The position numbers and the translations under genes are program-made. The notes beneath the pieces were generated by a model. The model worked only from the letters and a program-made list of their open reading frames with translations. It was not told the DNA's origin and made no database searches. 64,000 nt of DNA from Microbacteriaceae bacterium (GTDB lineage: Bacteria; Actinomycetota; Actinomycetes; Actinomycetales; Microbacteriaceae), in assembly GCA_003852775.1 (NCBI GenBank), contig RDDZ01000106.1, positions 1 through 64,000 on the forward strand, written 5' to 3'. Positions 54,902-64,000 of this stretch are shown in pieces. Each line of letters starts with the position of its first letter. Positions within the stretch are counted from its first letter, which is position 1.

Positions 54902-56272
54902 ATGACCGGCCAGCAGGGACTCCGCACGGGGTCGACCCCTCTGGCCGTGCGGATGCGGCCCACCTCGCTCGACGAGGTCGCCGGCCAGCGGCACCTCCTC
55001 ACGCCCGGATCGCCCCTCGTCAACCTCGCGCGCGACGCGACGGACGAGTCGGGGTCGGTCTCCGTCATCCTGTGGGGCCCGCCCGGCACGGGCAAGACCA
55101 CGCTCGCCCAGGCGATCGCGCGCAGCTCCGGGCGTCGCTTCGTCGAGCTCTCCGCCGTGACGGCGGGCGTCAAGGACGTGCGCCAGGTCATGGACGAGGC
55201 GCGCTCCACGCGCGACCTGTACGGCATCTCGACCGTGCTCTTCCTCGACGAGATCCACCGCTTCACGAAGGCCCAGCAGGACGCGCTGCTCCCGGGCGTC
55301 GAGAACGGCTGGGTCATCCTCGTCGCCGCCACGACCGAGAACCCCTCGTTCTCGGTCATCGCGCCGCTGCTGTCGCGGTCGCTCCTGCTCACACTCGAGC
55401 CGCTCTCCGACGACGACCTCGGCATGCTCGTCGACCGGGCCGTCGCCGACCCGCGCGGGCTCTCGGGCGCCGTCACCCTCACCGACGAGGCGCGCGCCGC
55501 GATCGTGCGGCTCGCCTCGGGCGACGCGCGCCGTGCGCTCACCGCGCTCGAGGCGGCGGCGATCGTCGCCGCGGCCCCCGACACGGCCGCTGAGGGTGAG
55601 ACTCCCGAGATCACGGCCGAGATCGTCGCCGCGACGGTCGACCGCGCGCTCCTGCGCTACGACCGCCAGGGAGACGAGCACTACGACGTCATCAGCGCGT
55701 TCATCAAATCGATCCGCGGCTCCGACGTCGACGCCGCGCTCCATTACCTCGCGCGCATGATCGAGGCGGGCGAGGACCCGCGGTTCATCGCGCGGCGCAT
55801 CATGATCTCGGCCGCCGAGGACATCGGCATGGCCGACCCGCAGGCGCTCACGGTCGCCGTCTCGGCCGCCGAGGGCGTGCAGCTCATCGGCATGCCCGAG
55901 GGCCGCATCCTGCTCGCCGAGGCGGTCGTCTACCTCGCGACGGCCCCCAAGTCGAACGCGTCGTACCTCGGCATCGACAAGGCGATCGCGGACGTGCGGG
56001 CCGGCCGTATCGGCCGCGTGCCGGTGCACCTGCGCGACGCGCACTACCCGGGGGCCAAGCGGCTCGGTCACGGGAAGGGCTACAAGTACGCGCACGACGC
56101 CCCGTACGGCGTCGCCGAGCAGCAGTACCTGCCGGACGAGCTGCGCGGCACGCGCTACTACACGCCCACCGGCAACGGCTACGAGCGCGAGCTCGGAGTG
56201 CGCCTCGAGCGGCTGCGGGCCCTGCTGACGGGCAAGCCGCTGCCGAAGCGCGAGGAGAACGCGGGGGAGTAG
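54902..56272 (+). CDS. rarA: Replication-associated recombination protein A (RarA/MgsA ATPase)
   Basis: A 456-residue AAA+ protein. It has [18 protein letters not shown], Walker [14 protein letters not shown], Walker [20 protein letters not shown], sensor [10 protein letters not shown] and the RarA C-terminal motif [17 protein letters not shown] with the substitution RDAHYPG. It acts at stalled replication forks. The family is usually upstream of alaS or rpsD in actinobacteria, as here. Confidence 0.93.
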   Translation: MTGQQGLRTGSTPLAVRMRPTSLDEVAGQRHLLTPGSPLVNLARDATDESGSVSVILWGPPGTGKTTLAQAIARSSGRRFVELSAVTAGVKDVRQVMDEARSTRDLYGISTVLFLDEIHRFTKAQQDALLPGVENGWVILVAATTENPSFSVIAPLLSRSLLLTLEPLSDDDLGMLVDRAVADPRGLSGAVTLTDEARAAIVRLASGDARRALTALEAAAIVAAAPDTAAEGETPEITAEIVAATVDRALLRYDRQGDEHYDVISAFIKSIRGSDVDAALHYLARMIEAGEDPRFIARRIMISAAEDIGMADPQALTVAVSAAEGVQLIGMPEGRILLAEAVVYLATAPKSNASYLGIDKAIADVRAGRIGRVPVHLRDAHYPGAKRLGHGKGYKYAHDAPYGVAEQQYLPDELRGTRYYTPTGNGYERELGVRLERLRALLTGKPLPKREENAGE

Positions 56273-56283
56273 CCCCCTTCTGG

Positions 56284-56421
56284 TAAGCTGTCACGGTTCA
56301 GTTCTGAACACATCCCACCTCTCAGTTCCGCCGGTCGCGTCGACGTGCGCCCGGGACGCCGGACGGAGGGATGCACGTCTGTGAGCCGTGAAAGCCGCGG
56401 CCACGTGTTGGAAGGACATCC
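56284..56421 (+). promoter_or_regulatory. rpsD promoter and structured leader
   Basis: TAAGCT at 56284-56289 is the likely -10 box, giving a leader of about 125 bases. The leader starts with GTTCAG-TT-CTGAAC (56296-56309), and a longer pair GACGTGC/GCACGTC (56342-56348 with 56373-56379) encloses a GC-rich loop. S4 represses its own mRNA through leader structure in other bacteria, so autoregulation is possible here but unproven. Confidence 0.5.
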
Positions 56422-57051
56422 ATGACCACCAAGGCTCAGGACCGTCGCAAGGTCCGCCTGTCCCGTGCGCTCGGCATCCCGCTGACGCCCAAGGCCGCCC
56501 GCTACCTTGAGAAGCGCCCCTACGCGCCGGGTGAGCACGGCCGCACCAAGCGCAAGGCTGACAGCGACTACGCCGTCCGTCTGCGCGAGAAGCAGCGTCT
56601 GCGCGAGCAGTACGGCATCCGCGAGAAGCAGCTGCGCATCGTCTTCAACGAGGCCCGTCGCACCCAGGGCCTCACCGGTGAGAACCTCGTCGAGCTGCTC
56701 GAGATGCGTCTCGACGCCCTCGTGCTGCGTGCCGGCTTCGCCCGCACCACCGCGCAGGCCCGCCAGTTCGTCGTGCACCGCCACATCCTCGTCGACGGCA
56801 AGATCGTCGACCGCCCGTCGTTCCGCGTGAAGCCGGGTCAGCTCATCCACGTCAAGGAGCGCTCCGAGTCGCTCGAGCCGTTCCAGGTCGCCGCCGCCGG
56901 TGGTCACGTGGACGTGCTCCCCAAGACCCCGGGCTACCTCGAGGTCGAGCTCGACAAGCTCCAGGCCCGTCTCGTGCGTCGCCCGAAGCGCGCCGAGGTC
57001 CCCGTGACCTGCGACGTGCAGCTCGTCGTCGAGTACTACGCGGCCCGCTAA
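56422..57051 (+). CDS. rpsD: 30S ribosomal protein S4
   Basis: A 209-residue protein. It starts MTTKAQDRRKVRLSRALGIPLTPKAARYL and carries an S4 RNA-binding domain with EMRLDALVLRAGFARTTAQARQFVVHRHILVDG. It nucleates assembly of the small subunit body. It stands apart from the main ribosomal operon, as in many actinobacteria, with its own leader and two strong downstream hairpins. A GAAGGA site precedes the ATG. Confidence 0.97.
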   Translation: MTTKAQDRRKVRLSRALGIPLTPKAARYLEKRPYAPGEHGRTKRKADSDYAVRLREKQRLREQYGIREKQLRIVFNEARRTQGLTGENLVELLEMRLDALVLRAGFARTTAQARQFVVHRHILVDGKIVDRPSFRVKPGQLIHVKERSESLEPFQVAAAGGHVDVLPKTPGYLEVELDKLQARLVRRPKRAEVPVTCDVQLVVEYYAAR

Positions 57052-57067
57052 GCGGGACGCGTAGTAC

Positions 57068-57091
57068 GGCACGGCGGATTACCGCCGTGCC
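57068..57091 (+). terminator. First hairpin after rpsD
   Basis: GGCACGGCGG and CCGCCGTGCC pair perfectly around ATTA. Flanking CGCGTAG (57058-57064) and CTACGCG (57103-57109) can extend the structure outward. Confidence 0.65.
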
Positions 57092-57128
57092 AGACAGCAC
57101 AGCTACGCGGCGCGCAAACAAGCACAGG

Positions 57129-57155
57129 ATGCCCCGGGACCCGGTCCCGGGGCAT
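57129..57155 (+). terminator. Second hairpin after rpsD
   Basis: ATGCCCCGGGAC and GTCCCGGGGCAT form a 12-bp stem with a 3-base loop, followed by a TTTC stretch. This is probably the main terminator. Confidence 0.7.
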
Positions 57156-57221
57156 TCCGCTTTCTCCCGGACCGACCATCGCATCCGCGTCGGCCACCAA
57201 ACGCCCACCGCGAGAACGGCA

Positions 57222-57227
57222 TAGGCT
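57222..57227 (+). promoter_or_regulatory. Putative -10 box for the small membrane protein gene
   Basis: TAGGCT about 57 bases before the ATG at 57285, after the rpsD terminators. Confidence 0.4.
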
Positions 57228-57284
57228 AGGGGAGTTGCGCGGCATCCGCCGCTCGACGCCCGCGAACGAGAAGTGAGGAACACG

Positions 57285-57515
57285 ATGAAGGGTGCACTGC
57301 TTCTGATCGCCGGAGTCGCCATCGGCTTCGTCGTCGCACACGAGGTCGCGAAGACCCCCCAGGGCAAGCAGTTCTTCGACGAGGTCGACCACAAGGCCCG
57401 CGAGTTCGGCGACGCCGTCGTGCAGGGCTACAAGGCCCGTGAGGCGGAGCTCAAGCAGGCCGTCGCGAACGCGCAGGACGCGATTGACGACCTCGCCCAG
57501 CGCGCCAAGTCCTGA
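57285..57515 (+). CDS. Small YtxH-like membrane protein
   Basis: A 76-residue protein with one N-terminal membrane helix (LLLIAGVAIGFVVAHEV) and an amphipathic charged helix to the end. It resembles YtxH-like small proteins found between rpsD and alaS in actinobacteria. The function is unknown. The ATG at 57285 has an AGGA site 6-7 bases upstream; the GTG at 57273 is less likely. alaS follows after 66 bases and may be co-transcribed. Confidence 0.8.
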   Translation: MKGALLLIAGVAIGFVVAHEVAKTPQGKQFFDEVDHKAREFGDAVVQGYKAREAELKQAVANAQDAIDDLAQRAKS

Positions 57516-57581
57516 TCCCACCCGCCGTCGGGCCGGCGGCCCGCAGGGCCCGTCCCGACGGGTCACCTATACGGAGTACCT

Positions 57582-60239
57582 GTGCAGACCGCTGAGATCC
57601 AACGTCGCTGGCTGACCTTCTTCGGCGACCGTGGCCACACCGTCGTCCCGTCGGCCTCGCTCGTCACGGACGACCCGACGCTGCTCTTCACGGTCGCCGG
57701 CATGGTGCCCTTCATCCCGTACTTCACGGGTGTCGTCCCGGCGCCGTTCCCGCGTGCCACGAGCGTGCAGAAGTGCATCCGCACGCTCGACATCGAGGAG
57801 GTCGGCAAGACCACCCGACACGGCACGTTCTTCCAGATGAACGGCAACTTCTCCTTCGGCGATTACTTCAAGGAGGGGGCGATCTCCTACGCCTGGGAGC
57901 TGCTGACGACGTCGGAGTCGGACGGCGGCCTCGGTTTCGAGGAGCGCGACCTCTGGGTCACCGTGTACGAGGACGATGACGAGGCGATCGACCTCTGGAA
58001 GCGCGTCGCGGGTCTCCCGGAGCACCGCATCCAGCGCCTCGGCAAGGCCGACAACTACTGGCACACGGGCCAGCCCGGCCCCGGCGGCCCCTGCTCGGAG
58101 ATCTACTTCGATCGCGGCCCCGAGTACGGCGCGGACGGCGGCCCCGCGGTCGACGACACGCGGTACCTCGAGATCTGGAACCTCGTCTTCATGCAGTACC
58201 TCCTCAAGGAGGTGCGCTCGAAGACCGACTTCGACATCGCCGGCGAGCTGCCGAAGAAGAACATCGACACCGGCATGGGCATGGAGCGCGTCGCCTTCCT
58301 CAAGCAGGGCGTCGACAACATGTACGAGATCGACCAGGTGCGCCCGGTGCTCGACATGGCGGCCGAGCTGTCGGGGCGCCGCTACGGCGCGGACCACGAC
58401 GACGACGTGCGCATGCGCGTCATCGCCGACCACGTGCGCTCCGGCCTCATGCTCATGACCGACGGCGTCTCGCCGTCGAACGAGGGCCGCGGCTACATCC
58501 TGCGGCGCCTGCTGCGCCGCGTCGTGCGCGCGATGCGCCTGCTGGGCGTCGACGCGCCGAGCTTCGCGGAGCTCTTCGACGCCTCGCGTCTCGCGATGCG
58601 CGACGCGTACCCGGAGGTCGACGCCGAGTGGGAGCGCACCTCGCGGCTCGCCCTCGGCGAGGAGGAGACCTTCCTGCGCACCCTCGCCTCCGGCACGACG
58701 ATCCTCGACGTCGCCGTCGCCGACACGAAGAAGGCGGGCGGCGACAAGCTCTCCGGCGACACGGCGTTCCTCCTGCACGACACCTTCGGCTTCCCCATCG
58801 ACCTCACGCTCGAGGTCGCGGAGGAGGCCGGGCTCTCGGTCGACCGTTCGGCGTTCGACGCCCTCATGGCCGAGCAGCGCGCCCGCGCGAAGGCCGACGC
58901 GAAGTCGAAGAAGGCCGGCATCGCCGACCTCTCGGTGTACTCCGAGCTGCGGGCCCTCGGCGAGACGGTCTTCACGGGGTACGACTACCTCGAGACCGAC
59001 TCGCGCATCCTGGGCCTCATCAAGGACGGGGTCTCGGTCTCCTCGGCCCGCGCGGGCGAGACCGTCGAGGTCATCCTCGCCGAGACCGCGCTCTACGCGG
59101 AGTCCGGCGGTCAGGCCGCCGACAAGGGCTCGATCGTGGGCGACGGGTTCGATCTCGAGGTGCTCGACGTGCAGCGCCCCGTCAAGGGGCTCGTGAGCCA
59201 CACCGTCACGGTGCGGACGGGCGAGGTCGGCGTCGGCCAGTCCGCGACCTCGGTCGTCGACCGCGAGTACCGCCACTCGGCAGCGCAGGCGCACTCGGCC
59301 ACCCACCTCGTGCACGCCGCGCTCCGCCAGACCCTCGGCCAGGATGCCCACCAGTCGGGTTCGTTCAACAAGGCCGGCTACATGCGTCTCGACTTCTCGT
59401 GGAACCAGGCGCTCAGCCCCGAGACCCGCAGCGAGATCGAGGAGATCGCCAACAACGCGGTGCGTGACAACCTCGAGGTCGTCACCCGCATCCTGCCGCT
59501 CGACGAGGCGCGCAAGGCCGGTGCGATGGCGCTCTTCGGCGAGAAGTACGGCGACACCGTGCGCATGGTCGACATCGGCGGGCCGTGGTCCCGCGAGCTG
59601 TGCGCCGGGACGCACGTGCGCACCTCCGCGGAGGTCGGGCTCGTCAACCTCGTGTCGGAGTCGAGTGTGGGTTCGTCGAACCGCCGCGTGGAGGCCCTCG
59701 TCGGTCTCGACGCGTTCCGCGACCTCGCGGCCGAGCGCGCGATCGTGAGCCAGCTCACGGCGAGCCTCAAGACCCCGCGCGAGCAGCTCCCCGACCGCAT
59801 CGCCGACCTCGTGGCCCAGCTCAAGGCGGCCGAGAAGAAGATCGCCGCGTTCGAGGCGAGCAAGCTCCAGGGTCGCGTGCCCGAGCTCGCGCAGGCGGCG
59901 AAGCGCGTCGGCGACGTGCTCGCGGTGATCGAGGATCTCGGCGACATGGCCTCGGTCGACGAGCTCCGCAAGCTCGTGACCGCGGTGCGCGAGCGCCTGC
60001 AGTCCGAGGCGGCTGTCGTCGCCCTCGCGGCGCGCGTCGACGGCAAGCCGTCGGTCATCGTCGCGACGACCGCGGGCGCGCGCGACGCCGGGGTGAAGGC
60101 CGGCCCGCTCGCGAAGGGCGCCGCGTCGGTGCTCGGCGGCGGAGGAGGCGGCAAGGACGACATGGCCCAGGGCGGCGGTTCCGACGCGTCGGCGCTCCCG
60201 GCGGCGCTCGAGAGCATCCGCTCGGCGCTTCTCGGCTGA
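57582..60239 (+). CDS. alaS: Alanyl-tRNA synthetase
   Basis: An 885-residue class II synthetase. It has motif 1 region RHGTFFQMNGNFSFGDYFKE, GPGGPCSEIYFDRGPEYG, GLMLMTDGVSPSNEGRGYILRRL, the editing-site HSATHLVHAAL with a later ELCAGTHV (zinc ligands), and the C-Ala tail ending GGGGGKDDMAQGGG. It charges and proofreads tRNA-Ala. The GTG start has a GGAG about 6 bases upstream. The ruvX ATG overlaps its stop. Confidence 0.96.
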   Translation: MQTAEIQRRWLTFFGDRGHTVVPSASLVTDDPTLLFTVAGMVPFIPYFTGVVPAPFPRATSVQKCIRTLDIEEVGKTTRHGTFFQMNGNFSFGDYFKEGAISYAWELLTTSESDGGLGFEERDLWVTVYEDDDEAIDLWKRVAGLPEHRIQRLGKADNYWHTGQPGPGGPCSEIYFDRGPEYGADGGPAVDDTRYLEIWNLVFMQYLLKEVRSKTDFDIAGELPKKNIDTGMGMERVAFLKQGVDNMYEIDQVRPVLDMAAELSGRRYGADHDDDVRMRVIADHVRSGLMLMTDGVSPSNEGRGYILRRLLRRVVRAMRLLGVDAPSFAELFDASRLAMRDAYPEVDAEWERTSRLALGEEETFLRTLASGTTILDVAVADTKKAGGDKLSGDTAFLLHDTFGFPIDLTLEVAEEAGLSVDRSAFDALMAEQRARAKADAKSKKAGIADLSVYSELRALGETVFTGYDYLETDSRILGLIKDGVSVSSARAGETVEVILAETALYAESGGQAADKGSIVGDGFDLEVLDVQRPVKGLVSHTVTVRTGEVGVGQSATSVVDREYRHSAAQAHSATHLVHAALRQTLGQDAHQSGSFNKAGYMRLDFSWNQALSPETRSEIEEIANNAVRDNLEVVTRILPLDEARKAGAMALFGEKYGDTVRMVDIGGPWSRELCAGTHVRTSAEVGLVNLVSESSVGSSNRRVEALVGLDAFRDLAAERAIVSQLTASLKTPREQLPDRIADLVAQLKAAEKKIAAFEASKLQGRVPELAQAAKRVGDVLAVIEDLGDMASVDELRKLVTAVRERLQSEAAVVALAARVDGKPSVIVATTAGARDAGVKAGPLAKGAASVLGGGGGGKDDMAQGGGSDASALPAALESIRSALLG

Positions 60240-60688
60240 TGCGTCGCGGCGTCCGGATCGGCGTCGACGTCGGCCGGGCCCGCGTCGGGGTGGCGCGCTG
60301 CGACCCCGACGGGCTCCTCGCGACACCCGTGGAGACCCTCCCGCGCGACGACCGCACCGTGGCATCCGTGCTCGCGCACGCGGCCGAGCTCGAGGCGATC
60401 GAGATCGTCGTCGGGCTGCCGCTCTCGTTGAGCGGCGCGGACACCCCGTCGACCGCGGACGCGCGCGATTTCGCGGCCGCGCTGGCGGCCGCGAGCGAGA
60501 CGCCCGTCCGGCTCGTCGACGAGCGCATGAGCACCGTCACGGCGCAGCGTCAGCTGCACGCGACAGGCCGCAAGACCAAGGGCTCGCGCGCCGTCGTGGA
60601 TCAGGTGGCCGCTGTTATCATCCTGCAGAACGCCCTCGACTCCGAGCGGATGTCGGATCGTGCCCCCGGATCCGTCGTCCCCCGATGA
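60239..60688 (+). CDS. ruvX: Holliday junction resolvase-like protein RuvX (YqgF)
   Basis: A 149-residue RNase H-fold protein. It has RIGVDVGRARVGVARCDPDG (first Asp), VVGLPLSLSG and VDERMSTVTAQRQL, with the last Asp in VVDQVAAVIILQNAL. The family is linked to 16S rRNA 5' processing or recombination. It overlaps alaS by one base and is followed by mltG, a very common order. Confidence 0.92.
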   Translation: MRRGVRIGVDVGRARVGVARCDPDGLLATPVETLPRDDRTVASVLAHAAELEAIEIVVGLPLSLSGADTPSTADARDFAAALAAASETPVRLVDERMSTVTAQRQLHATGRKTKGSRAVVDQVAAVIILQNALDSERMSDRAPGSVVPR

Positions 60689-60701
60689 AGGACCCTTGAA
60701 C

Positions 60702-61976
60702 GTGGCCTCTGAACCGAGCTGGGACGACATCTTCGGCCCCGGATCGACGAACCCGCCGGCGCCCGCACCGACGTCGTCCGCTTCCTCTCCGACGGCGCCT
60801 GTCACGGCCGGCACGGCGCAGCAGCCGCTGTCGCGCCGTGCGCTCCGCGAGGCCTCGAACGGCAGGGCCGGATCGCGCCCGCGCTCGAAGCGCACGCGTC
60901 GCGGCCGCGGCCCGTGGGGCTGGATCATCGCCGTGCTCGTCGTGCTCGGCCTGCTCATCGCGGGCGGTGTGTACGTCTGGAACACCTACGGCGAGAAGAT
61001 CCAGGACGTGCTCGGCATCGCCCCGCCCAACGACTACGAGGGCGAGGGCAACGGCGAGGAGGTGACGATCGTCATCGAACCCGGCGACATCGGCTCGGAC
61101 GTCGCCACCAAGCTCGAGCGCGCGGGCGTCACCAAGACCTTCGATGCGTTCTACAAGCTGCTGCTCGCGGACTCGAGCATCACCTTCGAGCCGGGCAACT
61201 ACCGGCTGCAGAAGGAGATGAGCGCAGCCGCGGCGCTGCGGGCCCTCCAGGACCCGGCGAACCGGATCATCAACCGCGTCACCATCCCCGAGGGGGTGAG
61301 CGCCGCGACGGCCCTCGAGCTCATCGCCGCCGCCACGGAGATCCCGCTCGAGGAGCTTCAGGCGGAGGCCGCGAACTTCACGCAGTTCGGCATCCCCGCG
61401 AACTCGCCGAGCATCGAGGGCTGGCTGTTCCCCGCGACGTACCAGTTCGATCCGGGCATGACCGCGAACGCGGCGGTCAAGATGCTCGTCGACCAGATGT
61501 TCGCGACCCTCGACGCCGCGGGCGTCGCCCCCGAGCGTCGCTTCACGGTGCTCACGATGGCGTCGATCGTTCAGCGCGAGTCCGGCCCGAACCTCGAGGA
61601 CATGCCGAAGATCGCGCGCGTGTTCTACAACCGGATCGACCGCGGCATGCTCCTGCAGTCGGACGCGACCGTGCACTACGGCCTCGGCGACATGTCGAGC
61701 GTGTGGACCTCGCCCGAGGAGCGCGCGGACGCCTCGAACCCGTACAACACCTACGCCAACCCCGGGCTGCCGATCGGGCCGATCGGACTCCCGGGCGCCG
61801 ACGCCATCAACGCGGCCGTGAACCCGGTCGACGGCACCTGGCTCTACTTCGTGACGGTCAACCTCAAGACGGGCGAGACGGTGTTCTCCAACACCCTCGC
61901 CGAGCACGACCGTGCCGCGAAGCAGCTGTACGCGTGGTGCGAGGAGAGCGACGAGAACGCCGCCTACTGTGGCTGA
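60702..61976 (+). CDS. mltG: Endolytic transglycosylase MltG
   Basis: A 424-residue protein. A Pro/Ser-rich, then basic, cytoplasmic tail precedes one membrane helix (~78-102). An external LysM-like region and the YceG domain follow, with the catalytic Glu in IVQRESGPNLEDMPKIA and SNPYNTYANPGLPIGPI. It cleaves nascent glycan strands and sets their length. The GTG at 60702 has an AAGGA 9 bases upstream; a TTG at 60696 is also possible. aroE overlaps its end by 8 bases. Confidence 0.92.
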   Translation: MASEPSWDDIFGPGSTNPPAPAPTSSASSPTAPVTAGTAQQPLSRRALREASNGRAGSRPRSKRTRRGRGPWGWIIAVLVVLGLLIAGGVYVWNTYGEKIQDVLGIAPPNDYEGEGNGEEVTIVIEPGDIGSDVATKLERAGVTKTFDAFYKLLLADSSITFEPGNYRLQKEMSAAAALRALQDPANRIINRVTIPEGVSAATALELIAAATEIPLEELQAEAANFTQFGIPANSPSIEGWLFPATYQFDPGMTANAAVKMLVDQMFATLDAAGVAPERRFTVLTMASIVQRESGPNLEDMPKIARVFYNRIDRGMLLQSDATVHYGLGDMSSVWTSPEERADASNPYNTYANPGLPIGPIGLPGADAINAAVNPVDGTWLYFVTVNLKTGETVFSNTLAEHDRAAKQLYAWCEESDENAAYCG

Positions 61977-62787
61977 GCGCACACGTCTCGCGGTGCTCGG
62001 CTCGCCCATCGGGCACTCCCGCTCGCCGCAGCTGCACCGGGCCGCGTACGCGGTGCTCGGCCTCGACTGGGACTACGACCGGATCGAGGTCGACGACGCC
62101 GGGCTGGCCGGCTTCCTCGCGGGCCTCGGCCCCGAGTGGCGCGGCCTCTCGCTCACGATGCCGCTCAAGCGGCGCGTCGCCGAGCTCGTGCCCGACGTCG
62201 ACGACGTCGCCCGACGCACCCGCCAGGGCAACACGATCCTGCTCGACGCAGGCCGCCCGGTGAAGGCCTTCAACACCGACGTGCACGGGATCGTGCAGGC
62301 GTTCGCGGACGCCGGAGTCGCCGCCGCCTCCCGCGCCACCGTGCTGGGCGGGGGAGCGACCGCCGAGAGCGCCGTGCTCGCCCTCGAGAGCCTCGGAGCG
62401 GAGGTCACGGTCGCGGTGCGCGATGTCGCGAAGGTCGCCGCCTCCGGCAGCTTCCCGTCGGCGCGCATCGTCGCGCTCGGCCCCGACGCCGACGCCGCCC
62501 TCGCCGAGAGCGACGCCGCGGTCAGCACGATCCCGCCCGGAGCGGAGTTCCCCGCGACGGTGGCCGACCTGGACACGCGCCAGACGCTCCTCGACGTCGC
62601 CTACGCGCCGTGGCCGACACCGCTCGCGGCGGCCTGGGCGGATGCCGGCGGCACGATCGTGCACGGCCTCGAGATGCTCCTCAACCAGGCCGTGCACCAG
62701 ATCCGCATCTTCACGACGGGCGACGTCACGACGCCGCTTCCTGACGAGGCGGCGGTCATCCGGACGATGCGCGCCGCTGTGGGATGA
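61969..62787 (+). CDS. aroE: Shikimate dehydrogenase
   Basis: A 272-residue protein. It has [29 protein letters not shown] (catalytic Lys), [11 protein letters not shown] (Asp) and the NADP loop [14 protein letters not shown]. It reduces 3-dehydroshikimate to shikimate. The GTG start inside the mltG end implies coupling. The aroC start follows within a few bases. Confidence 0.92.
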   Translation: MAERTRLAVLGSPIGHSRSPQLHRAAYAVLGLDWDYDRIEVDDAGLAGFLAGLGPEWRGLSLTMPLKRRVAELVPDVDDVARRTRQGNTILLDAGRPVKAFNTDVHGIVQAFADAGVAAASRATVLGGGATAESAVLALESLGAEVTVAVRDVAKVAASGSFPSARIVALGPDADAALAESDAAVSTIPPGAEFPATVADLDTRQTLLDVAYAPWPTPLAAAWADAGGTIVHGLEMLLNQAVHQIRIFTTGDVTTPLPDEAAVIRTMRAAVG

Positions 62788-62795
62788 TCGAAGGC

Positions 62796-63995
62796 ATGCT
62801 GCGTTGGTTGACGGCGGGTGAGTCGCACGGACCCGAACTGGTGGCCATTCTCGAGGGGATGCCGGCCGATGTGCCGGTGCTCCCGGAGCAGATCCAGGCG
62901 GATCTGCAGCGCCGGAAGCTCGGCTACGGGCGCGGTTCCCGCCAGAAGTTCGAAGAGGACGAGCTCTCGATCTCGGGGGGCATCCGCTTCGGCCGCACGA
63001 TGGGCGGTCCGATCGCCCTGCGCATCGGCAACACCGAGTGGCCGCGGTGGGTCGACGTCATGTCGGCGACGCCCGTCGACCTCGAGACCCTCCCGAAGGG
63101 TCGCGGGGCCGCGCTCACGCGTCCGCGGCCCGGGCACGCCGACCTCGTCGGCATGCAGAAGTACGACTTCCCGGAGGCGCGCAACGTGCTCGAGCGCGCG
63201 AGCGCCCGCGAGACGGCCGCGCGCGTCGCGCTCGGAGCGGTCGCACGCGCTTTCCTCGGCGAGCTCGGCATCCGCCTCGTCGCCCACACGCTCTCGATCG
63301 AGACGGTGCGGGTCCCCGAGGACGCTCCCGTTCCGACGCCGGACGACGTCGACACGCTCGACGCCGATCCGCTGCGCTGCTTCGACCCCGCGACCTCGGA
63401 GGCCATGGTCGCGCGGATCGACCGCGCGCACGACGAAGGGGACACGCTCGGCGGCATCGTCGAGGTGCTCGCCTACGGGGTGCCCCCGGGGCTCGGGAGC
63501 TACGTGCACTGGGATCGCCGCCTCGACGCGCAGCTGGCCGCTGCTCTCATGAGCATCCAGGCCGTCAAGGGCGTCGAGGTCGGCGACGGCTTCGAGACCA
63601 CGCGGCGGCCCGGATCGCGGGCCCACGACGAGATGTTCCCGGGCGATGGCCGTATCGTGCGCACGACGGATCGCGCGGGCGGCACCGAGGGCGGCATGTC
63701 GACGGGTGACGTGCTGCGCGTGCGCGCGGGCATGAAGCCCATCGCGACGGTCCCGCACGCGCTCCGCACGGTCGACGTCGCCACGGGCGAGGCCGCGCAG
63801 GCGCACCACCAGCGCTCCGACGTGTGCGCCGTGCCTGCCTCGGGCGTCGTGGCGGAGGCGATGGTCGCGCTCGTGCTCGCGAACTCGGTGCTCGAGAAGT
63901 TCGGCGGCGACTCGGTGGGCGAGACGAAGCGCAACCTCGAGGCGTACCTCGCCGCGATCCCGGACGCGCTGCGCACCGGTTCCGTCACGGCATGA
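62796..63995 (+). CDS. aroC: Chorismate synthase
   Basis: A 399-residue protein starting [21 protein letters not shown], the family signature. Further motifs are [43 protein letters not shown] and [13 protein letters not shown]. It converts EPSP to chorismate using reduced FMN. An in-frame ATG at 62784 overlapping the aroE stop would add four residues; 62796 fits the family better. Its stop overlaps the next start (ATGA). Confidence 0.95.
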   Translation: MLRWLTAGESHGPELVAILEGMPADVPVLPEQIQADLQRRKLGYGRGSRQKFEEDELSISGGIRFGRTMGGPIALRIGNTEWPRWVDVMSATPVDLETLPKGRGAALTRPRPGHADLVGMQKYDFPEARNVLERASARETAARVALGAVARAFLGELGIRLVAHTLSIETVRVPEDAPVPTPDDVDTLDADPLRCFDPATSEAMVARIDRAHDEGDTLGGIVEVLAYGVPPGLGSYVHWDRRLDAQLAAALMSIQAVKGVEVGDGFETTRRPGSRAHDEMFPGDGRIVRTTDRAGGTEGGMSTGDVLRVRAGMKPIATVPHALRTVDVATGEAAQAHHQRSDVCAVPASGVVAEAMVALVLANSVLEKFGGDSVGETKRNLEAYLAAIPDALRTGSVTA

Positions 63996-64000
63996 CCGGG
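63992..64000 (+). CDS. First codons of the next gene (probably aroK, shikimate kinase)
   Basis: ATGACCGGG begins within the aroC stop (ATGA overlap). Only three codons are in the window. The identity is a guess from the usual aroE-aroC-aroK-aroB order. Confidence 0.35.

Overview
The window is 64 kb of very GC-rich, densely packed chromosome from an actinobacterium. Gene content and order point to Microbacteriaceae or a close relative: the SepH / DUF4193 / DUF3093 / dut / DUF3710 / DUF3159 block, a second type IIA topoisomerase (parE facing parC), thrS / Ap4A-phosphorylase-like HIT gene / pdxS / pdxT / yebC / ruvCAB / yajC / secD / secF / rel, and rarA / rpsD / alaS / ruvX / mltG / aroE / aroC. 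GTG starts are common and operons are tight, with ATGA or GTGA overlaps. Many promoters have a TANNNT box 6-8 nt before the start codon, which suggests leaderless transcripts. Identifications rest on protein motifs read by eye and on synteny; no database search was run.

Layout. 1-0.6 kb: the start of an ATP-grasp gene (minus, runs off the window) behind a DUF7455 zinc-ribbon gene. 0.7-2 kb: a membrane-anchored CAP-domain protein. 2.1-6.8 kb: parE and parC, convergent, with a large inverted repeat between them. 6.8-11.8 kb: a phosphodiesterase-like gene, sepH, DUF4193, DUF3093, dut, DUF3710 and DUF3159. 11.9-18.5 kb: aconitase, dxs and a DHA2-type MFS transporter. 18.6-27.1 kb, minus strand: a large LuxR-type ATPase regulator, a small coiled-coil ORF, a fatty-acid oxidation pair (hydratase/dehydrogenase and thiolase), an RNase D-like nuclease and DUF3000. 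27.2-32.7 kb: an alpha/beta hydrolase, a RibD-C reductase, SufE, a thiosulfate sulfurtransferase, ZapE and NhaA.

32.8-35.3 kb: amtB with a consensus-like GlnR box, followed by a gene that appears to encode a diverged Amt-fold protein lacking the first pore histidine. 35.3-37.3 kb is the only untidy stretch: a DUF2510 gene with an altered tail, fragments resembling integrase and excisionase pieces, and a four-tRNA cluster (Val-CAC on minus; Gly-GCC, Cys-GCA, Val-GAC on plus). 37.3-52.1 kb: thrS, HIT, pdxY, pdxST, yebC, ruvCAB, the Sec accessory genes and the (p)ppGpp synthetase/hydrolase. 52-55 kb, minus: an AbiEi-like protein, a DUF349 protein and a peptidyl-prolyl isomerase. 55-64 kb: rarA, rpsD with a structured leader, a small membrane protein, alaS, ruvX, mltG, aroE, aroC and the first codons of the next gene.

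Most of the window is housekeeping: DNA topology and repair, TCA cycle and isoprenoid precursors, vitamin B6, tRNA charging, protein export, stringent response and the shikimate pathway. No phage, CRISPR, defence island or biosynthetic cluster is evident. The most unusual items are the Amt-like gene beside amtB, the decayed tract at tRNA-Val(CAC), the elaborate inverted repeat upstream of the LuxR regulator unit, and the pervasive leaderless architecture.
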